Positions 59,472 to 64,000 of a DNA stretch of 64,000 bases are shown one piece after another. Within the stretch, counting starts at the first letter, position 1, and every line of letters begins with the position of its first letter. This stretch comes from JAJDUF01 sp965214295 (lineage in GTDB: Bacteria > Chloroflexota > UBA11872 > UBA12225 > JAJDUF01): positions 3,534,001 through 3,598,000 of the forward strand of contig OZ243944.1 of the NCBI GenBank assembly GCA_965214295.1, in the 5' to 3' direction. The position numbers were made by a program, and so were the translations under genes. The notes under the pieces were generated by a model. It saw only the letters and a list, made by a program, of their open reading frames with translations, had not been told where the DNA came from and did no database searches.

Positions 59472-59731
59472 CGCTGTCCTCCTTTCAGCCCCAGCGGCCA
59501 ACTCCTTCCGGTTCCCCTTGACCGCTGATATCGTTAGCGTAGCAAGTGGCCTTGACAAATGCCAGCGGTTGCGGTTCCCCCAAAACGGACTGGGCCACAG
59601 TCTACCGCTGCCGCCGCTGTGTGGTGTGAGTGAGTTGCGAGGTGGTGTTACACGCCCTCTTGCGGCTCACACCACGATGGCCGGGCGACTGTGGCCCAGG
59701 ACCCCACCATCTCGCCGCAAGGGGGTTCCTC

Positions 59732-60277
59732 ATGGCCCCCCGTCTGACTGTTGTCGCCATTGGCTTGCTCACGTTGCTCCTCGCTGCCACTGTACCGGCC
59801 TCGTTGCGTGCCGCCGACTGTACGTCGGATACAGACAAGATGACGCGCGGCGTCGAAGAACCTTGGGGAAGTATGACCGCGCTTGATCCGTGCGAGTTCT
59901 ATCCGACTCCCGTGCCAACGGCCACGCCGCTCCCGCCAACGCCGCGGCCAGTGCTTGGCAAATGGCGCTACAACTGGTGGACGGACTCCCTCACTGGGAA
60001 GAAGTTTGAGGTGGCTCGCCTCGCAGCCACCTCCCGGACCGGCTACGGGGATGCTACTCCCGTCCTTTTCCTCCGGTGCGTCGTCGGTGGCCGTGACTCC
60101 ATGCCCGCCAACCTGGGAGGGACTGGGAGGGCCGCTGTTTGGATTCCGGCTTTCGCCGGAATGACGATGTATGCAAAAGTCTCCCGCGGGAGAAGCCGGG
60201 GTAAGGGCCGAGGGGTCCGACGGCGGCTGCAAGGTGTGCCGGCAAGAGTGTGGTGGTGTAGATTGAGCGGTCGGTAG
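59732..60277 (+). CDS. Exported protein whose 3' end runs through a REP repeat (probably truncated)
   Basis: 181 aa from ATG 59732. Signal peptide MAPRLTVVAIGLLTLLLAAT cleaved near ASLRA, then a Pro-rich linker (PTPVPTATPLPPTPRPVLG) and KWRYNWWTDSLTGKKFEVAR...PVLFLRC, which resembles the WxxxxDxxTxxxxxxA...LxLRC pattern of small secreted beta-domains. After residue ~130 the frame enters a REP-type repeat (VWIPAFAGMTM) and continues as basic low-complexity sequence, so the native C-terminus was probably lost. Confidence 0.6.
   Translation: MAPRLTVVAIGLLTLLLAATVPASLRAADCTSDTDKMTRGVEEPWGSMTALDPCEFYPTPVPTATPLPPTPRPVLGKWRYNWWTDSLTGKKFEVARLAATSRTGYGDATPVLFLRCVVGGRDSMPANLGGTGRAAVWIPAFAGMTMYAKVSRGRSRGKGRGVRRRLQGVPARVWWCRLSGR
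60141..60166. repeat. REP-type repeat inside the 59732 gene
   Basis: GGATTCCGGCTTTCGCCGGA followed by ATGACG; TTCCGGC-TTTC-GCCGGAA hairpin. Read in frame as WIPAFAGMT. Confidence 0.85.
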
Positions 60278-60283
60278 GGACTC

Positions 60284-61903
60284 ATGATGTATAGCGGTAT
60301 TGGCCGCCGCGCCGCGCTGCGGGCTACATTGGCCGCTGCCGGCACGGCGGCGCTCGGAGCACGCACCGTCGCCGCGGCCCCGGCGGCCGAATACGCCGAG
60401 CGGTCCTGGCCGTCCTACCTACCGGCAGCCGATGCCCCAGTGGAGTACCGCACTCCCGGCGGGCACTACTTCGGTCAGACGGGATTCGCGGTGGTGGATG
60501 AGGCCGGCGGCCCACAGTTCTGGGCCGGGATGCGTCATCTCGGTGGCGTCCAGGTGCTCGGCTACCCGATTTCCCGGCCGTACCTCGCACCGGACGGCCT
60601 ACAATACCAGGTCTTTCAGCGCGGGGTACTGCAATGGCGACCCGACATTGGCGAGGCCTGGCTGGCCAATGTCATGGACTGGCTGCACGCTGCCGGTCAT
60701 GACGACTGGCTGCTGTCGCTCGGCGTGCCGCGGCAGCGAAACGATGACGGCTCGCTAACGGACTTCGCGCAGATCAAAGCGGCTCGGTTACGATGGTTGA
60801 CCAACGCACCGATCAAGCGCTATTTCATGCAGGCTGGGGCTGTGCATCCTAGCCCCAGCGACAGCACGGAGCGCGGTATCGCCGTCTACGGATTGCCGAC
60901 CTCGCTGCCGGAGAAACACGGCCCCTTTATCGCCCAACGCTTCCAACGCGGGGTGCTCCAGTATTGGACCGACGCGATCCCAGGTATGCCGCTCAAAGGC
61001 ACGGTGGTCGGTGCGCTTACTGGTGATCTGGCGCACCAAGCCGGCATCTTTCCGGACTCGGCGACCGCTGGGGCGGCACCGCCGCCGCCGGCCGTGATCG
61101 GTCACGTCGCATTCTCCCGACCATCAATCGCGCAGGGCCAGACGGTCGTTGTGCGCCTGTGGGCGCCGCTGGCCCGCCGCATCGCGGGCACCATCGGCAA
61201 TAATCCGCTCCTGCTGACGCAGCGTGGCAGCTGGTGGGTCAGCATTGGTGGCGTGGAGCGGCAAGAGGCAGTAGGTTCCCTGCCGCTCCGGTTGGTGGCC
61301 GAAGATCAGCACGGGGTACTCCACGCCGGCCCGGAGCTGGTCGAGTACGTCGAAGTATCCCCAGGCCACTACCCGCTGGAGCGACTCTGGATGGGCCAGG
61401 CCCAACTTGCGCTCCTGACACCGGAGACGATAGCGCGCGAGGCTGCGCTCTTAGCGGAAGTGACGACCCGGTTGACGCCGCAGCGGTTCTGGTCAGGAGC
61501 CTTCCAGCGCCCTCTGAACGCCCCCGTCACCTCACCATTCGGTGCCCGGCGCTCGATCAACGGCGGCCCACCGACGAGCGCCCATAGCGGCGTGGACTAC
61601 GGCGCAGCCACCGGGACACCGGTACGGGCCTGCGCGACCGGACGGGTCGCGCTGGTGGATGGGCTGACTATCCGGGGGCAGGCGATCTATCTCGACCACG
61701 GCTTGGGGGTCTATTCCGGCTACCTCCACCTCTCGCAGCTGCACGTGCGCCTTGGCGAGCCGGTCGAGCGCGGCCAAGTCATCGGCCGGGTAGGCGCTAC
61801 CGGCTTCGCCAACGGCCCGCACCTGCATTGGGAAGTGCGGGTAGGCAGTGTGAACGTCGCCCCGGCCGAGTGGATTGTGCCGGGCGCCATGCATGATCTC
61901 TGA
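60284..61903 (+). CDS. Tat-exported M23 family peptidase
   Basis: 539 aa. Tat-like signal MMYSGIGRRAALRATLAAAG. A long N-terminal domain of repeated FxxGVLQxxxD segments (VFQRGVLQWRPD, RFQRGVLQYWTD) probably interacts with the wall. The C-terminal LytM/M23 domain (about 405-530) has zinc ligands in HSGVDYG and HLHWEV, plus SGYLHLSQLHV. Cleaves peptidoglycan cross-bridges or acts as an adaptor in cell-wall remodelling. Confidence 0.87.
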   Translation: MMYSGIGRRAALRATLAAAGTAALGARTVAAAPAAEYAERSWPSYLPAADAPVEYRTPGGHYFGQTGFAVVDEAGGPQFWAGMRHLGGVQVLGYPISRPYLAPDGLQYQVFQRGVLQWRPDIGEAWLANVMDWLHAAGHDDWLLSLGVPRQRNDDGSLTDFAQIKAARLRWLTNAPIKRYFMQAGAVHPSPSDSTERGIAVYGLPTSLPEKHGPFIAQRFQRGVLQYWTDAIPGMPLKGTVVGALTGDLAHQAGIFPDSATAGAAPPPPAVIGHVAFSRPSIAQGQTVVVRLWAPLARRIAGTIGNNPLLLTQRGSWWVSIGGVERQEAVGSLPLRLVAEDQHGVLHAGPELVEYVEVSPGHYPLERLWMGQAQLALLTPETIAREAALLAEVTTRLTPQRFWSGAFQRPLNAPVTSPFGARRSINGGPPTSAHSGVDYGAATGTPVRACATGRVALVDGLTIRGQAIYLDHGLGVYSGYLHLSQLHVRLGEPVERGQVIGRVGATGFANGPHLHWEVRVGSVNVAPAEWIVPGAMHDL

Positions 61904-61939
61904 GGCGGCACGCCGTACCTGACCGCCTCTGGTGGACTC

Positions 61940-61976
61940 CTCCTCTCCACACGTGGAGAGGGGACGGGGGTGAGGC
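61940..61976. repeat. C/T-rich hairpin repeat
   Basis: TCCTCTCCACACGTGGAGAG followed by GGGACGGGGGTGAGGCC: perfect CTCTCCAC/GTGGAGAG hairpin. It separates the M23 gene from glmS. Confidence 0.75.
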
Positions 61977-61986
61977 CAGCAATACA

Positions 61987-63873
61987 ATGTGTGGGATTCT
62001 CGGCTACGTTGGCGAGCGGCAACGCGACCTCACGACGTTCTTCCTCGAAGGGCTGGAGCGTCTGGAATACCGCGGCTACGACTCGGCGGGGTTCGCGGTC
62101 CTGGAGCAAGACCGCGTCCAACTATTCAAGGAGGTAGGCCCGGTCGGTCAGCTCGCTACCAAGATCGGGGATAGCCGTCTGTCCGGCAGCGTCGGGGTCG
62201 GTCACACGCGCTGGGCCACCCACGGCGGGGTGACCGTGTCCAACGCGCACCCGCACCTCGATTGCAGCGGGTCCATCGTCGTCGTCCATAACGGCATCAT
62301 CGAGAACTACCAGCCACTCAAGCAGCGGCTCCTGGCTCAGGGTCATCGGTTCACCTCCGACACGGACACCGAGGTAGTCGCGCACCTCGTCGAAGAGGAG
62401 TTGGCAAGCGCCAATGGTTACTCGCCGAGCGACTTTGCCGCCGCCGTGTTTCGCGCTTTCCGGCAGCTGCACGGCCTGAACGCCATCGTCGTCGGGTCGA
62501 GGGAAGCGGCGAGCCTGGCGCTGTTTCGACTTGGCTCGCCGCTCGCGGTGGGGCTGACGCCCCCCAGTCGCACGGATGGTGCCAGGTGTGGTGCGGCTGG
62601 GGGACGCCTCAGCACTGCGGCGCTCGTGTCGTCCGATCTGCCGGCCTTAAGCGCCTACACCGACCGCGTGCTCCTCCTCGACGACGGCGAGGGTGCCCTG
62701 CTCACGCTCGATCAGCCGCCGGTCTGCCTCGACGCGCAAGGTAACACCCTCAAGCTCCGGCAGCTTGACTTCGAGCGGATGGTGCCGCTGGCGCCGTCAG
62801 GGCAGCCTGGCATGACGGCGCCGGCCACCGCAGACAAGGGCGCGTATCCCCACTTCATGCTCAAGGAGATTCACGAGCAGGCGGAAGTCCTGGCGCGGAT
62901 TGCCGCCTACCCCACGGCCCCCATCGGCGTGGCAACCGAAATGATCCGGCGTGCCTTTGGCACCTACTTCACGGCCTGCGGGACCGCCTCCTACGCCGCG
63001 CTCGAAGCGACGTATCTCTTTTCACACCTGGCCCGCAAGCACGTGAACTTCGCCGTCGGCTCCGAGTTCTACTTTCTGGAGGACTTTCTGGTCGCGGACT
63101 CACTACTGGTTGCCGCCTCGCAGTCCGGCGAGACCATGGACACTATCGAGGCCGTGCGCGCGGCCAAGCGCCACAACAGTCAAGTGATGGCCCTGGTCAA
63201 CGTGCCAGGATCATCGCTCACCCGGCTCGCCGACTACTCGCTGGACCTCTACGCCGGGCCGGAGAAGGCCGTCGTGAGCACCAAGGCCTATACCGCCAAG
63301 CTGGGCGTCTTCTTGCTCCTGGCGTATACGGTCGCCGGCGATCAGGCGCAGGGCCGGGCCGTCTTGCAGCAGGCCAGCGTGGCGTTGTCACGCTTGTTCT
63401 CCGATGGTTTGGAAGAGCAGATCCGCAAGCTGGCCGAGAAGCTCGCCGCCGAGGAGCACCTCTTCACCATCGGACGCGATGTCAACTATCCGACTGCGCT
63501 CGAAGCCGCGCTGAAGATCAAGGAAACCTCGTATATCCATGCAGAGGGCTTTGCCGGTGGTGAGCTGAAGCACGGAGTCATCGCGCTGATCGAGGATGGT
63601 ACACCGTGTATTGTGTTTGCCGCGAATGATCGCAGCCGCGCCTCGGTGCTCTCCAACGCCATCGAGATGCGTAGCCGGGGCGCCCTGATTGTCGGCGTTG
63701 GTCCGAGCTACGAGGACATGTTCGACGAGTATGTGCAGGTCCCCGACATCGGGTACGCCTCTCCGATTATGAATGTCGTCCCGGCGCAGCTATTGGCCTA
63801 TTACTTGGCGGTCAAGCGTGGGCTGGACCCGGATAAGCCCCGCAACCTCGCCAAGTCCGTCACCGTTAAGTGA
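61987..63873 (+). CDS. glmS: Glucosamine-6-phosphate synthase GlmS with palindrome insertion
   Basis: 628 aa; the family is usually about 600-610. N-terminal glutaminase with nucleophile Cys2 (MCGILGY), HTRWATHG and HNGIIENY; two SIS domains (TACGTASYAAL, QSGETMDTIEA) and the C-terminal ending PRNLAKSVTVK. Makes glucosamine-6-phosphate for peptidoglycan and surface sugars. Codons ~190-209 (TPPSRTDGARCGAAGGRLST) are the palindromic element; the normal text would go from GSPLAVGL almost directly to the SSDLPAL motif. No glmS ribozyme is visible upstream. Confidence 0.95.
   Translation: MCGILGYVGERQRDLTTFFLEGLERLEYRGYDSAGFAVLEQDRVQLFKEVGPVGQLATKIGDSRLSGSVGVGHTRWATHGGVTVSNAHPHLDCSGSIVVVHNGIIENYQPLKQRLLAQGHRFTSDTDTEVVAHLVEEELASANGYSPSDFAAAVFRAFRQLHGLNAIVVGSREAASLALFRLGSPLAVGLTPPSRTDGARCGAAGGRLSTAALVSSDLPALSAYTDRVLLLDDGEGALLTLDQPPVCLDAQGNTLKLRQLDFERMVPLAPSGQPGMTAPATADKGAYPHFMLKEIHEQAEVLARIAAYPTAPIGVATEMIRRAFGTYFTACGTASYAALEATYLFSHLARKHVNFAVGSEFYFLEDFLVADSLLVAASQSGETMDTIEAVRAAKRHNSQVMALVNVPGSSLTRLADYSLDLYAGPEKAVVSTKAYTAKLGVFLLLAYTVAGDQAQGRAVLQQASVALSRLFSDGLEEQIRKLAEKLAAEEHLFTIGRDVNYPTALEAALKIKETSYIHAEGFAGGELKHGVIALIEDGTPCIVFAANDRSRASVLSNAIEMRSRGALIVGVGPSYEDMFDEYVQVPDIGYASPIMNVVPAQLLAYYLAVKRGLDPDKPRNLAKSVTVK
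62553..62613 (+). repeat. Palindromic element, subtype A, inside glmS
   Basis: Arms 62553-62573 (starting GCTGACGCCCCCCAG, ending TCGCAC) and 62591-62613 pair with two mismatches and a short bulge. The 17-nt loop GGATGGTGCCAGGTGTG is identical to that at 21889-21905, while the arms are unrelated to those at 21874 beyond the CGCAC/GTGCG base. Confidence 0.88.
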
Positions 63874-63900
63874 CGTACCCGGAAAACGTGATTGGAGGCG

Positions 63901-64000
63901 ATGGTGAGTAACGAGATCAACTTCTATCACAAGCGGGGCTGAACGAGCTGCACGAAGGCGAAAGCGGTGCTTTCGCAAGCCGGCGTACCGTACAAGAGCC
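63901..64000 (+). CDS. Selenoprotein, glutaredoxin/ArsC-like, in-frame UGA (Sec14), 3' end outside
   Basis: Starts at ATG 63901 with GGAGGCG before it and is cut by the window edge after 33 codons. The frame reads INFYHKRG-U-TSCTKAKAVL and then SQAGVPYKS, where UGA at 63940-63942 gives Sec14 in a U-x-x-C17 redox site. This is the CxxC place of thioredoxin-fold glutaredoxin/ArsC-like proteins (FYxxxCxxCxKAKxxL). A hairpin starts 15 nt after UGA. If UGA stopped translation the product would be 13 aa, yet the conserved motif continues after it. Confidence 0.87.
63958..63976 (+). promoter_or_regulatory. Bacterial SECIS-like hairpin
   Basis: GCGAAAGC (63958-63965) and GCTTTCGC (63969-63976) pair perfectly over 8 bp with loop GGT, starting 15 nt after the UGA. 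The loop has the GU expected by SelB. Pairing may open at the top to give a 5-nt CGGTG loop. Confidence 0.75.

Noticed and set aside
61904..61986. glmS ribozyme upstream of glmS
   Set aside because: The gap is only ~80 nt and is filled by a C/T-rich hairpin repeat; no ribozyme core seen.
20515..62613. CRISPR array
   Set aside because: The repeats are dispersed singly over 42 kb, with no regular spacers and no cas genes.

Overview
High-GC bacterial chromosome, probably an uncultured member of the Chloroflexota or a related lineage. This is inferred from the overall gene style: a stand-alone AICAR transformylase, SelB-dependent selenoproteins, a BioY/BirA pair without a BirA repressor domain, Tat-exported M23 peptidases, and dense palindromic repeats. 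No rRNA or tRNA gene marks the lineage, so the assignment is tentative. Most genes are ordinary housekeeping genes. The unusual content lies in recoded UGA codons and in small palindromes.

Layout. 1-6.7 kb: membrane-anchored sulfite-oxidase-like enzyme, Flp-like pilin, AI-2E transporter, orphan DNA methyltransferase, MBL hydrolase. 6.8-18.4 kb (minus strand): oligopeptidase B, topA, mfd, pth, gyrB and a small membrane protein. 18.9-19.2 kb: a SelW/Rdx selenoprotein gene with an in-frame UGA and a SECIS-like hairpin. 19.3-31.3 kb: a surface-glycan region with two large membrane glycosyltransferase-like proteins, a DPM1-like GT2, a methyltransferase-GT2 fusion, a GT4, and three paralogous beta-sandwich (LamG-like) proteins. 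31.6-40.2 kb: bioY, oxidoreductase, tandem-duplicated methyltransferase, SDR, phosphoesterase, DegV, yggS, yggT and a broken yggU. 40.2-46.7 kb: hisH-hisA-hisF-hisIE, AICAR transformylase, tpiA, secG, birA. 46.9-54.9 kb: an AAA-ATPase/PIN-like pair, yqeK, cupredoxin-like lipoprotein, uracil-DNA glycosylase, 2-hydroxyacid dehydrogenase, a VapBC-like pair, Nudix, mobA, methyltransferase. 55-64 kb: selB, an HTH-MBL fusion, three small genes, a Tat-exported M23 peptidase, glmS, and the start of a second selenoprotein (glutaredoxin/ArsC-like, UxxC) cut by the window end.

Two themes deserve attention. (1) Selenocysteine: selB and two genes with in-frame UGA, each followed at 13-15 nt by a hairpin whose loop contains GU. 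Ordinary ORF calling misses both genes. (2) A palindromic element family with a conserved 17-nt loop (about GGATGGTGCCAGGTGTG) and arms that differ between loci but stay complementary. About a dozen copies are visible. Several sit in frame inside genes (hisA, mobA, glmS, a methyltransferase, a glycosyltransferase, a LamG-like protein), and one is split by a second, nested palindrome. At least three further repeat classes occur (GATTCC-type REPs, GTAGGGGCG palindromes, C/T-rich hairpins), and some of these also enter or truncate genes (yggU, the ORF at 59732, two glycosyltransferases).
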